In this document: positions 8,798 through 17,875 of the stretch, one piece after another | How the letters are laid out: each line of letters begins with the position of its first letter | Position numbering within the stretch: the first letter of the stretch is position 1 | Origin: Alphaproteobacteria bacterium | GTDB taxonomy: Bacteria; Pseudomonadota; Alphaproteobacteria; Bin65 | Assembly (NCBI GenBank): GCA_022819985.1 | Contig: JAJEGH010000043.1 | Span: forward strand, 62,001-126,000 | Direction of reading: 5' to 3' | DNA length: 64,000 nt | Position numbers and translations under genes: made by a program | The notes under the pieces: generated by a model | Told to the model about the DNA's origin: nothing | Databases searched by the model: none | The model's input: only the letters and a program-made list of their open reading frames with translations

Positions 8798-9464
8798 CGA
8801 CGATCACGATATGGAGCCGGCGCGGGCCGTGGGCGCCGAGCTGGATGGTCTGCTCGATATCGGCGCTGCGCGACGGCCCGGTGACCAGGGTGACCGTGCG
8901 CGGCAGGGCGCCCTCGCCGTAGCGTTCGCGCAGGGCCGCCCACTGGGCCTCGTAGTCGCCGGAAATCCGGTCGGCCCACAGCACGACGATGTGGTTCTCG
9001 GGCAGGAAGTTGAGCATCGTCGGGTTGTCGCCGCCCGAGACCAGGACGAGGGTGCCGGTCTCCGCCACCCCGCCGAACGCCGCCGTGACCGAGACCGCGT
9101 CCGGCTCCTCGGCCTTGCGCGCCTCCAGGGTCAGGGTCGGCTGGCTGTCCCACGGGATCGCGTCGAGGTCGGCGTCGGGCGCGCGGACCAGGTTCGCCGG
9201 CAGGTTGTGCCGCTTGAGGAAATCCGCGACCGCGGCCGGAACGTCGCCCGCTGCGGCGACCCGCGCCACGGTGGCGTCGGCCTCGGCGGCGTAGTCCTCG
9301 AACAGGCCGATCCGGCCGGCCCGGTCCAATTGGCCGCGCTGCGGGATCGGGTTCCGCCCGTGGGCGGACAGGCGCTCGGCGACGGCTTTCGCGCCGGCGC
9401 CATCGTCCGCGTCGCGGTCCAGCCGCTGGCGCAGGGCGCCGAGGATGGCTTCGCGGGCGCTCAC
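8784..9464 (-). CDS. lutC: LutC/YkgG-type LUD domain protein
   Basis: Third component of the LutABC system, which oxidises L-lactate to pyruvate in Bacillus and related systems. The 226 residues form a LUD domain; typical are AAFGGVAETGTLVLVSG and the C-terminal VTGPSRSADIEQTIQLGAHGP. I start it at GTG 9464-9462, which overlaps the lutB TGA as GTGA; the frame continues upstream to 9677 as a shadow of lutB. The protein has no Fe-S cysteines of its own and is thought to work with the two Fe-S partners LutA and LutB. Confidence 0.9.
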   Translation of the reverse strand: MSAREAILGALRQRLDRDADDGAGAKAVAERLSAHGRNPIPQRGQLDRAGRIGLFEDYAAEADATVARVAAAGDVPAAVADFLKRHNLPANLVRAPDADLDAIPWDSQPTLTLEARKAEEPDAVSVTAAFGGVAETGTLVLVSGGDNPTMLNFLPENHIVVLWADRISGDYEAQWAALRERYGEGALPRTVTLVTGPSRSADIEQTIQLGAHGPRRLHIVIVDERA

Positions 9465-10900
9465 CGCCGGTCCCTTCGCCTGTTGGATTTCCGCCGGCGC
9501 CAGAGATCGTGGAAGGTGCCGCCCTGGGGCGCGGGCAGGTTGCGGTGCGCCGTCCAGCCGCCGGCCAGCGGCAGCGCTTTCAGATGGCCGCGCCTGCGGC
9601 CGAGGAAGGCCATGCCGGCAATCGCGAAGCGCGCGCCGAAGCGGTAGAGCGCCGGCCGCCGCACCGCCCAGGCCCACAGGCCGAGGCCCCGGCGCACCGC
9701 AGCCGGGCTCAGCTTGCGGCCGAATTCCTCCTCCCGCCAGTGGCGCATCAGCTTCGGCAGCGGGATCCGCATCGGGCAGACCTCTTCGCAGCGGCCGCAG
9801 AAGCTCGACGCGTTGGGCAGCTTGCCGGCGGCGTCGATGCCCATGAGCGCCGGCGACAGCACCTTGCCGATCGGGCCGGGATAGACGGTGCCGTAGGCGT
9901 GGCCGCCGATCGCGCCGTAGACCGGGCAGTGGTTGAGGCAGGCGCCGCAGCGGATGCAGCGGAAGACCTCCTGGAACTCGGTGCCGTAAAGGTCGCTGCG
10001 CCCGTTATCGAGCAGGATGACGTGGTATTCCGCCGGCCCGTCCGGGTCGCCTTCGCGGCGCGGGCCGGTCGAGACCGTGGTGTAGACCGACATTTCCTGG
10101 CCGGTCGCCGAGCGCGCGAGCAGGCGCATCAGGGTCGTCGCGTCCTCCAGCGTCGGGACGATCTTTTCCAGGCTGGCGAGCACGATATGGACCCGGGGCA
10201 GGGTCTGGGTCAGGTCGCCGTTGCCCTCGTTGGTGACGATGATCGAGGAGCCGGTCTCGGCGACCAGGAAGTTGGCGCCGGTGATGCCGACATCCGCCGC
10301 GATGAACCGGTCGCGCAGCTGGGTGCGCGCCTCGGCCAGCAGGTCCGGCCCCTCGTCGAGGGCGCGGTCCGGCGGCAGGCCGGTGTGATGCTCCCGGAAG
10401 GCATCGGCGACCTGCTCCTTGTTGACGTGGATCGCCGGGGCGATGATGTGGCTCGGCGTCTCCCGGCGCAGCTGGATGATGTATTCGCCGAGATCGGTCT
10501 CGACCGGCTCGATGCCGTGGGCTTCGAGGAACGGGTTGAGGTGCATCTCCTCCCCGATCATCGACTTGCCCTTGGTGACCGTGCGCGCGCTGGCCGCGCG
10601 GCAGATGTCGAGGACGATCCGGCGGCCTTCCTCGGCGTCGCGCGCCCAGTGGACCCGGCCGCCGCCGTCGACGACCTTCTGCTCCCAGGCCTCCAGATAG
10701 AGGTCGAGATGGGCCAGGGTGTGGGTCTTGATCGCCACGCCCGCGTCGCGCAGGGCCTCGAATTCCGGCAGCTTTTCGGCCGCCTTGCGCCGCTTCTCGA
10801 TAAAGCCGACGCGCATGTTGCCGAGCGCGCGCTGGAGCGGCGCGTCCTTCAGCGCGGCGGCGGCCTGCTCGTTGAACCGGGCGGGCGACAGTTCGGTCAC
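9461..10900 (-). CDS. lutB: LutB, iron-sulfur protein of lactate utilisation
   Basis: A 479-residue protein with an N-terminal LUD domain (VGITGANFLVAETGSSIIV) and two ferredoxin-like cysteine clusters, CIRCGACLNHCP around residues 314-325 and FCGRCEEVCP around 367-376, each expected to bind a 4Fe-4S centre. It is the central electron-transfer part of the lactate-oxidising LutABC complex. The C-terminus is a basic tail of about 100 residues. The start is GTG 10900 in a GTGA overlap with lutA. A longer frame runs to 11398 but covers lutA in another frame. No LutR-type regulator gene is adjacent. Confidence 0.92.
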   Translation of the reverse strand: MTELSPARFNEQAAAALKDAPLQRALGNMRVGFIEKRRKAAEKLPEFEALRDAGVAIKTHTLAHLDLYLEAWEQKVVDGGGRVHWARDAEEGRRIVLDICRAASARTVTKGKSMIGEEMHLNPFLEAHGIEPVETDLGEYIIQLRRETPSHIIAPAIHVNKEQVADAFREHHTGLPPDRALDEGPDLLAEARTQLRDRFIAADVGITGANFLVAETGSSIIVTNEGNGDLTQTLPRVHIVLASLEKIVPTLEDATTLMRLLARSATGQEMSVYTTVSTGPRREGDPDGPAEYHVILLDNGRSDLYGTEFQEVFRCIRCGACLNHCPVYGAIGGHAYGTVYPGPIGKVLSPALMGIDAAGKLPNASSFCGRCEEVCPMRIPLPKLMRHWREEEFGRKLSPAAVRRGLGLWAWAVRRPALYRFGARFAIAGMAFLGRRRGHLKALPLAGGWTAHRNLPAPQGGTFHDLWRRRKSNRRRDRR

Positions 10901-11721
10901 GGGCCGTCTCCGGGGCCGCCGCCGCCCCGACTGCCGGGCGCTTCCGCCTGCGCGATCGGCGGGGCCTCGACGCCGGCCAGCACTTCGGCGACGTGCCAGG
11001 CGCGGATTTTCGAACCCTCGCGGCTCAGCTTGCCGGCGATGTTCATCAGGCAGCCCAGGTCGCCGGCCAGCACCGTATCGGCGCCGGTCTGTGCGATATC
11101 CGCCGTCTTGTCGGCGACCATGGCGTTGGAAATGTCGGGATATTTCACGCAGAAGGCGCCGCCGAAGCCGCAGCAGACCTCCGGCGCCTCCAGTTCGCGC
11201 AGGGCGAGGCCGTCCACAGACTGCAGCAGCAGCCGCGGCTGCGCCTGCACCTTCATCTCGCGCAGGCTGGAGCAGGAATCGTGATAGGCGCAGACCGCCT
11301 CGAGCCGGCTCCCGACCGCCGTCATGCCGCGGATGTCGACGAGGAAGGAAACCAGTTCGTGGGTCTTCGCCGCCAGCGCCTCCGCCCTCGGTTGCCACAC
11401 CGGCTCGCCGGCGAACAGTTCCGGATAATGCTTCGCGATCATGCCGCCGCAGGAGCCCGACGGCGCAACGACGTAATCGTAGCCCTCGAAGGCCGCGATA
11501 ACGCCCTTCGCGATGGCCTGCGCCGACTCCCGGTCGCCGCTGTTATAGCCCGGCTGGCCGCAGCAGGCCTGGGCGGACGGAACCTCGACTGTGCAGCCCG
11601 CCTGTTCCAGCAATTTGACCGCGGCGAAGCCGACCGAGGGGCGGAACAGATCGACCAGGCAGGTGACGAACAGGGCGACGGTCGGGGATTCGGCGGGAGA
11701 TGCGGTCGGGGAGGCGGGCAT
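10897..11721 (-). CDS. lutA: LutA, (Fe-S) oxidoreductase with CCG domains
   Basis: First gene of lutABC. The 274-residue protein has two cysteine-rich CCG domains of the heterodisulfide-reductase/glycolate-oxidase GlcF type: ACCGQPGYN in the first half and EVCCGFGGAF in the second, plus further cysteines in GSCGG and YHDSCSSLR. Such domains bind non-standard 4Fe-4S clusters. I choose ATG 11721 as start; TTG 11760 upstream is possible but adds a low-complexity leader. The gene is divergent from the AT-rich ATPase gene, with 278 bases between the two starts. Lactate is the expected substrate, by family. Confidence 0.92.
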   Translation of the reverse strand: MPASPTASPAESPTVALFVTCLVDLFRPSVGFAAVKLLEQAGCTVEVPSAQACCGQPGYNSGDRESAQAIAKGVIAAFEGYDYVVAPSGSCGGMIAKHYPELFAGEPVWQPRAEALAAKTHELVSFLVDIRGMTAVGSRLEAVCAYHDSCSSLREMKVQAQPRLLLQSVDGLALRELEAPEVCCGFGGAFCVKYPDISNAMVADKTADIAQTGADTVLAGDLGCLMNIAGKLSREGSKIRAWHVAEVLAGVEAPPIAQAEAPGSRGGGGPGDGP

Positions 11722-11916
11722 GGCGGAACCGTTCGCGTCGATCCCGCCGATGTACGCCAAACCGCGGTAGCGGCCAAGGGCGGGGGTTTAGGCAATGCAT
11801 TGGTTCGAATTGCGCCTCCTTTGAGGATTGTGCCGAATCGGGCCTTGGCGCACGGCTGTGATCCATCGGCCAAATGCGCGATCACCGATATGGGCCGGCG
11901 CTCAGGTCGCGCCTCA

Positions 11917-11973
11917 ATTCCAAACTCACTTGGAATCATCATTGACAGTGAATTCATATTATCGTATGTATTC
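11917..11973 (+). promoter_or_regulatory. Promoter with two operator-like palindromes upstream of the ATPase gene
   Basis: A consensus -35 box TTGACA at 11942-11947 is followed after 17 bases by TATGTA at 11965-11970, a weak -10. Just upstream lies a perfect inverted repeat ATTCCAA-6-TTGGAAT (11917-11936). A second inverted repeat, GAATTCATA-6-TATGTATTC (11950-11973, one mismatch), covers the spacer and the -10. The palindromes suggest control by a dimeric repressor or activator. The stretch is much richer in A and T than the flanks. No regulator gene is adjacent. Confidence 0.5.
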
Positions 11974-11999
11974 ATCCTCCACCATGAAGGGGTGTGAAT

Positions 12000-13241
12000 A
12001 TGAACAGCGCCACGATCCCAAATCCGTTCAAGCCGGGTGCCGGGCATATGCCACCATATCTCGCAGGGCGCACAGCGGAGAGGGACGAGTTCAGTAAGGT
12101 TCTTGAGCAAACCACTGTTACGGATAATCTCATTCTGACCGGATTGCGTGGCGTCGGCAAAACAGTCCTTTTGCAAACTTTTGAGCCAATTGCGCGCCAA
12201 GCTGGATGGCTGTGGGCGGGAACTGATATGTCGGGGTCTGCTAGTCTTACCGAAGAGCGCATGGCCACTCGTCTCATTACCGATTTATCTACTTTAACCG
12301 CCACTCATCTGGCCTCTCGAGAACCAGAGCTTCCGTTTGGATACTCGAACGAAATAAAGGCCAAGGAAACCCGAATGGGCTATGATGTATTACAGAAAAT
12401 TTACGAAAAAACGCCTGGGCTAACTGTAGATAAACTGAAAGCTATTCTAAAATTTGTTTGGGATAGGGGCTTTCGCAACATTAACGGCATTAAGGGCATT
12501 GTGTTTGCGTATGACGAAGCGCAGCTTATGGCGGATCACGAAAAACAGAATGAATTCCCGCTCTCGCTAATCCTTGAATTATTCCAATACATTCAGCGAA
12601 TTGGATACCCCTATCTGCTAATTTTGACCGGTCTACCCACGCTGAATTCTAGGCTAGTAGCAGCTCGAACATACTCGGAACGTATGTTTCACACCATCTT
12701 TCTGACAAAGCTTGATGATGTCAATAGTCGTAGAGCAATTACTGAGCCAACGCACGCACCAAACTGTCCTGTTCGATTTTCTGACAACGCTATCGACATT
12801 ATCGCGGAGCTGTCCGGCGGCTATCCGTACTTAATCCAATTTATTTGCAAGGAATCTTTCAATGTCTATATTGAGCAATTCGGGCGCAAGCAAGTGCCCT
12901 CCATTCCTGTTAGGGAAATAATCAATAAATTAGATAATGACTTCTTCTCAGCGCGCTGGGACCCGGTGACTGATCGTCAGCGTCAGCTTATGTGCGCCAT
13001 TTCGTTTCTGGAAAACTGTGACGATGAATTTACGGTTCAAGAAATAGTCCGATGTTCGGAGCGCACACTTAATCGCCCGTTCGCCCCAAATCAAGTAAAT
13101 AATATGCTGGCTTCGTTGGGTGAAAAGGGGTTAATTTTTAAAAATCGGCATGGAAAATACTCTTTTGCGGTGCCGCTTCTTTCACAGTTCATCAAGAGAC
13201 AATGGGAGAACAACCCTAGCCAAATGGGTGTGGTTCTTTAG
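12000..13241 (+). CDS. Orphan AAA/ORC-CDC6-like ATPase, AT-rich and probably acquired
   Basis: A 413-residue predicted cytosolic ATPase. Walker A is GLRGVGKT at residues 48-55 and Walker B is FAYDEAQ at 169-175, with a sensor-like LLILTGLPTL further on. The last 90 residues look like a winged helix (FTVQEIVRCSE, then ASLGEKGLIFKNRHGKYSF), as in AAA_16/ORC-CDC6 proteins. I cannot assign a function. ATG 12000 is preceded by GAAGGGG at 7 bases; GTG 11994 is the alternative. Codon use is strikingly different from the neighbours: many A/T-ending codons and, by eye, about 45% GC in a region near 70%. No integrase, IS or second foreign gene accompanies it. Confidence 0.85.
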   Translation: MNSATIPNPFKPGAGHMPPYLAGRTAERDEFSKVLEQTTVTDNLILTGLRGVGKTVLLQTFEPIARQAGWLWAGTDMSGSASLTEERMATRLITDLSTLTATHLASREPELPFGYSNEIKAKETRMGYDVLQKIYEKTPGLTVDKLKAILKFVWDRGFRNINGIKGIVFAYDEAQLMADHEKQNEFPLSLILELFQYIQRIGYPYLLILTGLPTLNSRLVAARTYSERMFHTIFLTKLDDVNSRRAITEPTHAPNCPVRFSDNAIDIIAELSGGYPYLIQFICKESFNVYIEQFGRKQVPSIPVREIINKLDNDFFSARWDPVTDRQRQLMCAISFLENCDDEFTVQEIVRCSERTLNRPFAPNQVNNMLASLGEKGLIFKNRHGKYSFAVPLLSQFIKRQWENNPSQMGVVL

Positions 13242-13310
13242 GTCGGCGTGTGGCGGGTGCCTTGACCCAGATCGCGCCGCCAATTGCCGTGCAGGCGGCT
13301 TGGCGCGGCC

Positions 13311-14024
13311 TCAGCCGCCGTCGGTCTCGACGAGGTGCCAGTTGGGATCGCGCGAACGGGTATCGCGCGCGAAGGTCCAGATGTCGGTGATCTTCTCGAT
13401 CGTCGCCGGATCGCCGTCGACCGGGTTGCCGTCCGCATCCTTCACGACATTGGATTGTTCGGACACGAAGGTCACGGTGACCCGGGCCGTCCGCCCCTGC
13501 ATTTCGGCGCCGGTCAGCTCGGCCGAATTGAGCGCGACGATGGTGGTCTCCAGCGTCTCGCCGGCCCGTTCGCGCTCCGCGATAGCCGCATCGAAGCTGG
13601 CGAACACGTCGGGCGCGAGCAGGGGTTCCAGCGCATCGCGGTCGCCTTTCGCGAAGGCCTCCACGATCATGTCGAACGCCGCCCTGGCGCCGTCCACGAA
13701 GGCGCCGGGATCGAAATAGCGGTCGGCGGCGCGGATGGCCGCAACGCCTTCGGCGGCCGGCGAGTCCGGATCGACCCCGGCGGCCTCGGCCCCGGCGTCG
13801 GCGTGCGGGCCCGGCGCCGGCAGGGCGGTATCGCCCGCCACGCTGTCCTTGGCCGCCCCGTCCTTGGCGACGCCATCGTTGGCCGCCTTGCGCTCGGCCT
13901 CGGCGAAGACGTCCGGCGGCCGCTGCTCGTGGCCCTCCCGCCGACCCAGCACGGAGCGCAGCTTGTACAGCACGAAGGCCGCGACCGCCGCGAAGATCAG
14001 GGTCAGGATCAGATCGTTGTTCAT
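13311..14024 (-). CDS. Tim44-like domain protein, membrane-anchored
   Basis: A 237-residue protein with one N-terminal membrane segment (LILTLIFAAVAAFVLYKL), an Ala/Asp-rich linker, and a C-terminal Tim44-like domain of about 140 residues starting near FDPGAFVDGARAAFDMIVEAFAKGD. Bacterial members of this family (TimA) are membrane-bound relatives of the mitochondrial import motor subunit Tim44; their role is not settled. The ATG at 14024 is chosen because the membrane anchor begins there; the frame runs on to 14297 without support. It is divergent from fxsA, a common arrangement in this group close to secB. Confidence 0.87.
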   Translation of the reverse strand: MNNDLILTLIFAAVAAFVLYKLRSVLGRREGHEQRPPDVFAEAERKAANDGVAKDGAAKDSVAGDTALPAPGPHADAGAEAAGVDPDSPAAEGVAAIRAADRYFDPGAFVDGARAAFDMIVEAFAKGDRDALEPLLAPDVFASFDAAIAERERAGETLETTIVALNSAELTGAEMQGRTARVTVTFVSEQSNVVKDADGNPVDGDPATIEKITDIWTFARDTRSRDPNWHLVETDGG

Positions 14025-14163
14025 CGGACCGGCATTGCTATCCGGGCTTTGCTGTCCGGGCGGCGCCCGCGGAGCCGCCTTGCGGCCGTTTGCCCTAGGT
14101 TTCGGGTTATACACCCGATTCGTCCGGGCGGTCGCCCGTTTTCCGCACTTTTTCGCCGCATTG

Positions 14164-14196
14164 ACCGGATCGGGACCGGATCGGGACCGGATCGGG
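14164..14196. repeat. 11-bp tandem repeat, three units
   Basis: Three exact copies of ACCGGATCGGG at 14164-14174, 14175-14185 and 14186-14196 lie in the divergent gap between the Tim44-like gene and fxsA. Nothing else can be recognised in this gap. Confidence 0.85.
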
Positions 14197-14295
14197 CCAG
14201 CGGCGGAGCGCGGCCCGACTGGCGACCGGCGCCGGAGCTTCCTACATAGGCAGGCAGCCCCCCGATAACAAGCGCACGGCACCCGGAACACCCGC

Positions 14296-14850
14296 ATGGG
14301 CTGGATCCTGTTCGCCCTCCTGATCGGCGTGCCGCTGATCGAAATCTACCTGTTCGTCGAGCTCGGCGGGCTGATCGGCACCTGGCCGACCATCGGGCTG
14401 GTCGTGCTCACCGCGGTCGCCGGCTCGATGATGCTGCGCGCCCAGGGCCGGCGCGTCCTGGCGCGGGCGCAGGAGAAGATGCGGCGCGGCGAGCCGCCGG
14501 TTACCGACCTGCTGGACGGTATCGGGCTGCTGCTGGCCGGCGCCTTGCTGCTGACCCCCGGATTTCTCACCGACGGGGTCGGTTTCGCCCTGCTGCTGCC
14601 GGCGGTGCGGCGCGGGCTGGCGGCGTGGCTCTGGGCCGCGATGCAGGCGCGCGGCTCGGTGCATGTCGCCGGGTTCGCGCGCGGCCCGGGCGGCGGGCGG
14701 GGACGGCAGGGAACCGGCGAAACGGTGATCGACGGCGAGTTCGAAACCGTCGAGCCCGAACCGGAGCCGCCGGACGGAAACGGCGGCGGCGCGCCCCGGA
14801 TCGGCCCCCGAACCGGACCCCGGACAGGCCCCCGGACGGATCCGGAATAG
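14296..14850 (+). CDS. fxsA: FxsA family membrane protein
   Basis: A 184-residue inner-membrane protein with three to four hydrophobic segments (ILFALLIGVPLIEIYLFVEL, TIGLVVLTAVAGSMMLRAQG, GLLLAGALLLTPGFLTDGVG). The LLLTPGFLTD motif is diagnostic of FxsA, whose overproduction in E. coli relieves exclusion of phage T7 by F plasmids. The C-terminal 60 residues are a Gly/Pro/Arg-rich tail ending in repeated RTGP units, encoded by a short tandem repeat, and are not conserved family sequence. The gene precedes secB in the same direction, 150 bases away. Confidence 0.9.
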   Translation: MGWILFALLIGVPLIEIYLFVELGGLIGTWPTIGLVVLTAVAGSMMLRAQGRRVLARAQEKMRRGEPPVTDLLDGIGLLLAGALLLTPGFLTDGVGFALLLPAVRRGLAAWLWAAMQARGSVHVAGFARGPGGGRGRQGTGETVIDGEFETVEPEPEPPDGNGGGAPRIGPRTGPRTGPRTDPE

Positions 14851-14902
14851 CGCCGCGGCCGCCACATCTGTTGCCGGGGCGCGGCGCTTGGCTTACACCC
14901 TG

Positions 14903-14938
14903 CCTTGTTCCGGACCCTGTTCCGGACCTTGTTCCGGC
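14903..14938. repeat. 12-bp tandem repeat, three units, upstream of secB
   Basis: Units CCTTGTTCCGGA (14903-14914), CCCTGTTCCGGA (14915-14926) and CCTTGTTCCGGC (14927-14938) follow each other directly in the 150-base fxsA-secB gap. Each holds an internal TCCGGA-like palindrome. Confidence 0.85.
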
Positions 14939-15000
14939 GGGGCCGGCCGGCGCGACTCCGGCGGCAGACGCTCACCCCCTTTTATTCGGGAGACACCGCG

Positions 15001-15474
15001 ATGGCGGCAGACGACAACGGTTCCGGCATCGACATGACGGACGCGCCGCCGCTGATCGTGAAGGCGCAGTTCATCAAGGATTTTTCGTTCGAAATGCCGA
15101 ATGCGCCGGAAATCTTCGGCCGGCTTTCGGCCGAGCCGGAAATCGAGGTCCGGATCGACGTCCACCCGGAAGAGCTCGAGGGCGACGACTATCTGGTCGT
15201 GCTGAACATCGAGGCGCGCGCCACCGTCGAGGACGAGACCGCCTTTGTCGCCGAGCTGGAATATGCCGGCCTGTTCGAGCTGAACAGCAGCATTCCGGAG
15301 GAATATATCGGCTCCATCCTGCTGGTCGAATGCCCGCGCATCCTGTTCCCCTTCGCGCGCAACATCATCGCCTCGGCCACCCAGGAAAGCGGCATGCCGC
15401 CGCTCATGCTCCAGCCGATCGATTTCAACGCCATCGTGCAGGCCCAACTGGTCCAGGGCGCAGGCACCGCCTGA
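15001..15474 (+). CDS. secB: SecB protein-export chaperone
   Basis: Cytosolic tetrameric chaperone that keeps preproteins unfolded and hands them to SecA. The 157 residues agree with the family; the recognisable parts are QFIKDFSFEMPNAPE near the start, IPEEYIGSILLVECPRILFPFARNI in the middle, and GMPPLMLQPIDFNAIV near the end. The ATG at 15001 follows a GGGAG at about 11 bases; the frame is open further upstream, but the acidic MAADDNGSGIDMTD start is typical of alphaproteobacterial SecB. It converges with dnaQ, with a family A repeat in the gap. Confidence 0.96.
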   Translation: MAADDNGSGIDMTDAPPLIVKAQFIKDFSFEMPNAPEIFGRLSAEPEIEVRIDVHPEELEGDDYLVVLNIEARATVEDETAFVAELEYAGLFELNSSIPEEYIGSILLVECPRILFPFARNIIASATQESGMPPLMLQPIDFNAIVQAQLVQGAGTA

Positions 15475-15506
15475 GCGCGGGAGCGGCCCGCCAGAAAACC
15501 AGGGTT

Positions 15507-15595
15507 TGTCGCCCCGGACTTGATCCGGGGCCCAGTGCCATTAGGCAAGGCCGTGCCGGGCGACTCTTGGCCCCGGATCGGGGTCCGGGGCGACA
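15507..15595 (+). repeat. Dispersed palindromic repeat, family A copy 3
   Basis: An 89-bp variant with TGTCGCCCCGGAC at the left end and GTCCGGGGCGACA at the right end, and the internal TTGATCCGGGGCCCAG shared with the other copies. It lies between the convergent secB and dnaQ genes and may serve as a bidirectional transcript-end hairpin. Confidence 0.8.
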
Positions 15596-15667
15596 CCGGA
15601 AGCGGTTATCGGTCAGGATGGGGTTTTGCCCGCCTGAAACGGCGGATGGGAATTCCCGTAGCCGCAC

Positions 15668-16354
15668 CTATCCGGCGAGCCAGATCGGATCGTCGATCTT
15701 GTTCAGGAATTCGCGGTGGGCGGCGCGTTCGGCTTCGGTCGGCGCGGCGCCGGGCAGATGCCGGCGCGGGGCGCGGGGCGCGCGTTCGGCGCTTACGGCG
15801 TCGGCCGGCCGGCCGGTGTCGGCGGCGAGCTCGAAGCCCGGCTGCCGCCCGCCGACCAGTTCCAGATAGACCGCCGCCAGCAGGTGCGAATCGATCAGCG
15901 CGCCGTGCTTGTCGCGCATGGAGAGGTCGATCTCGAAGCGCTGGCACAGGGCGTCGAGGCTGGCCCGGGCGCCGGGGAATTTCTGCCGCGCGACGAGCAG
16001 GGTGTCGACGACGCGGCCGGCGTCGAGCGGCGCGCGGCCGATCCGCTCCAGCTCCGCGTTCAGGAAGCGCAGATCGAACTCCGCATTGTGGATGACCAGC
16101 GGCGCGTCGCCGATGAACTCCAGCAGGGCGTCGGCCGCATCGGCGAATTTGGCCTTGCCGGCGAGGAAATCGTCGGACAGGCCGTGGACGGCGAAGGCCT
16201 CCTCCGGCATCTCGCGCTCCGGGTCGAGATAGGTGTGGTATTCGCGCCCGGTCGGTAGGTGGTGGTGCAATTCCAGGGCGCCGATCTCGACGATCCGGTG
16301 GCCGGTGGCCGGATCGAGGCCGGTGGTTTCGGTATCGAGCACGATTTCACGCAT
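15668..16354 (-). CDS. dnaQ: DnaQ, DNA polymerase III epsilon (proofreading exonuclease)
   Basis: 3'-5' exonuclease subunit of the replicative polymerase. The 228-residue protein carries the DEDDh residues: Asp and Glu in [10 protein letters not shown], Asp in [10 protein letters not shown], and His and Asp in [11 protein letters not shown]. After the exonuclease domain a shorter C-terminal part would contact the alpha subunit. The ATG at 16354 (MREIVLDTE) is the family start; the long upstream extension of the frame is a shadow of coaE. Its start overlaps the coaE stop by eight bases, as last gene of the PPDK regulator-maf-aroE-coaE-dnaQ operon. Confidence 0.95.
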   Translation of the reverse strand: MREIVLDTETTGLDPATGHRIVEIGALELHHHLPTGREYHTYLDPEREMPEEAFAVHGLSDDFLAGKAKFADAADALLEFIGDAPLVIHNAEFDLRFLNAELERIGRAPLDAGRVVDTLLVARQKFPGARASLDALCQRFEIDLSMRDKHGALIDSHLLAAVYLELVGGRQPGFELAADTGRPADAVSAERAPRAPRRHLPGAAPTEAERAAHREFLNKIDDPIWLAG

Positions 16355-17021
16355 GATGTGTTCCGATCGGGCGCATTCCGGCGGGGCGGGGCGGGGCCAT
16401 CCGCGGGTTGGGCGGCCAGTGCCGGGCCGGCCGTTCGAGCGTCCGGCGCAGCGCCCGGCGCAGGCCGGTAAGCATGGCCCGCCAGCCCCGGTGCGACGGG
16501 ATGACGAAATCCGCGCGCGCGCATTTTTCCGCATCCGGCATCTGGCGCGCCAGAATAAGCGCGAGCTTGTCTGCTGTCATCTCCGGACGGGCCAGCACCC
16601 GGCCGCGCTGCACGAAGGCCGGCGCCGAGACGACGAGGACCGTATCGCAGCGCCGCTCGCCGCCGGTCTCGAACAGGAGCGGGATGTCCAGCGCGACCGC
16701 CGGCGCCCGGCGCAGCGCCGCCGCCTGGAGAAACCGCTCCTGCCGGCGCCGGACGATGGGGTGCACGATGCTTTCGAGCCGCGGCAGGACCGCTGGGTCG
16801 GCGGCGATCAGCGCACTCAGCGCCGCGCGGTCGATCGCGCCGCCGCGCACCGCCTCCGGCCAGGCCGCGCCGACCGGGCCGACCGCCGCGCCGCCGCTTG
16901 CATAGACCGCGTGGACCGCCGCATCGGCGTCGTAGACCGGCAGGCCGAGAAAGCGGAGGTAGCCGGCCGCCGCCGTCTTGCCCATGCCGATGGAGCCGGT
17001 GAGGCCGACGATGCGCATCAT
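16347..17021 (-). CDS. coaE: CoaE, dephospho-CoA kinase
   Basis: Phosphorylates dephospho-CoA, the last step of coenzyme A synthesis. The P-loop GSIGMGKT lies at residues 9-16, followed by [12 protein letters not shown] with the conserved Asp; the C-terminal half includes [11 protein letters not shown] and the RQMPDAEK lid region. The 224 residues include a Pro/Arg-rich tail of about 25 residues beyond the usual end. The start ATG 17021 overlaps the aroE stop as ATGA; the next ATG at 17018 is equally possible. A frame that extends up to 18290 is a shadow of aroE and maf. Confidence 0.93.
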   Translation of the reverse strand: MMRIVGLTGSIGMGKTAAAGYLRFLGLPVYDADAAVHAVYASGGAAVGPVGAAWPEAVRGGAIDRAALSALIAADPAVLPRLESIVHPIVRRRQERFLQAAALRRAPAVALDIPLLFETGGERRCDTVLVVSAPAFVQRGRVLARPEMTADKLALILARQMPDAEKCARADFVIPSHRGWRAMLTGLRRALRRTLERPARHWPPNPRMAPPRPAGMRPIGTHHA

Positions 17022-17875
17022 TCGGCGGCGAACAGATCGCCGGCGACGGCGCGGCGCAAATCGTCGTCGACCGCCGGATCGACGCCGAACCAGGCGCGGA
17101 AGCCCGGCCGGCCCTGGTGCAGCAGCATTCCCAGGCCGTCGACCGCGCGGCAGCCGTGCCGGCGCGCCGCGGCGAGCAGCGGGGTTTCCAGCGGCGCGTA
17201 GACGATGTCGCTCACCGTCGCCTCCGGCGGCAGGTCGTCGAGCGGCAGGTCGAGCGCGGGCTGCCCCGCCATACCGAGCGACGTTGCGTTGACCAGCAGG
17301 GCGGCCCCGGCAAGCGCGGCGGCGCGCTTCCGCCAGGGCACGGTTTCGACGCCCGGCCCGAGCGCGGCGGCGGCCGCTTCGGCGTGCGCCGCCGTCCGGT
17401 TGGCGATGCGCACCGGGCCGTAGCCCAGAGTTCGCAGCGCGAGGACGACCGCCCGCGCCGCGCCGCCCGCTCCGAGCACGACGGCGGAGCCGCCGCCCGC
17501 CGCGCCCGGCGCGCCGGCTTCCAGGGCTTCGGCGAAGCCGTAGGCGTCGGTATTGCGGCCCTCGATATCGCCGTCCGGCCCGAAGATCAGCGTGTTGGCC
17601 GCACCCAGGCGTTTCGCCGTTCCGTCCAGCCGGTCGCACAGGGCGCAGGCCGCCGCCTTGTGCGGCACGGTGACGTTCAGCCCGGCGAGACCGGCCGCCG
17701 CTAGGCCGCGAACGGCGGTGGCGAAGGCCTCCGGCGGCACCGGAAACGGCGCGTACAGGCCGTCGATCCCGTAACGCCGCAGCCAGTGGCCGTGCAGGCG
17801 CGGCGAGCGGGAATGGCCGACCGGCCAGCCGGCGACCCCGGCGACGACCGCCTTGCCGGAGGGCAGATCCATCAT
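17018..17875 (-). CDS. aroE: AroE, shikimate dehydrogenase
   Basis: NADPH-dependent reduction of 3-dehydroshikimate to shikimate in the chorismate pathway. The 285-residue protein has the catalytic Lys in [10 protein letters not shown], the shikimate-binding RNTDAYGF, the dinucleotide loop [16 protein letters not shown] and the ANRT that selects NADPH, all in usual order. The ATG start at 17875 overlaps the maf stop by four bases. It is the third gene of the operon running away from the probable origin. Confidence 0.96.
   Translation of the reverse strand: MMDLPSGKAVVAGVAGWPVGHSRSPRLHGHWLRRYGIDGLYAPFPVPPEAFATAVRGLAAAGLAGLNVTVPHKAAACALCDRLDGTAKRLGAANTLIFGPDGDIEGRNTDAYGFAEALEAGAPGAAGGGSAVVLGAGGAARAVVLALRTLGYGPVRIANRTAAHAEAAAAALGPGVETVPWRKRAAALAGAALLVNATSLGMAGQPALDLPLDDLPPEATVSDIVYAPLETPLLAAARRHGCRAVDGLGMLLHQGRPGFRAWFGVDPAVDDDLRRAVAGDLFAAE

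Noticed and set aside
11722..11760. TTG start for lutA
   Set aside because: Adds 13 residues of low complexity without ribosome binding site; ATG 11721 fits the family better.
11790..11830. tRNA-like T-loop GGTTCGAATT
   Set aside because: No acceptor, D or anticodon stem around it; the match is due to the TTCGAA palindrome.
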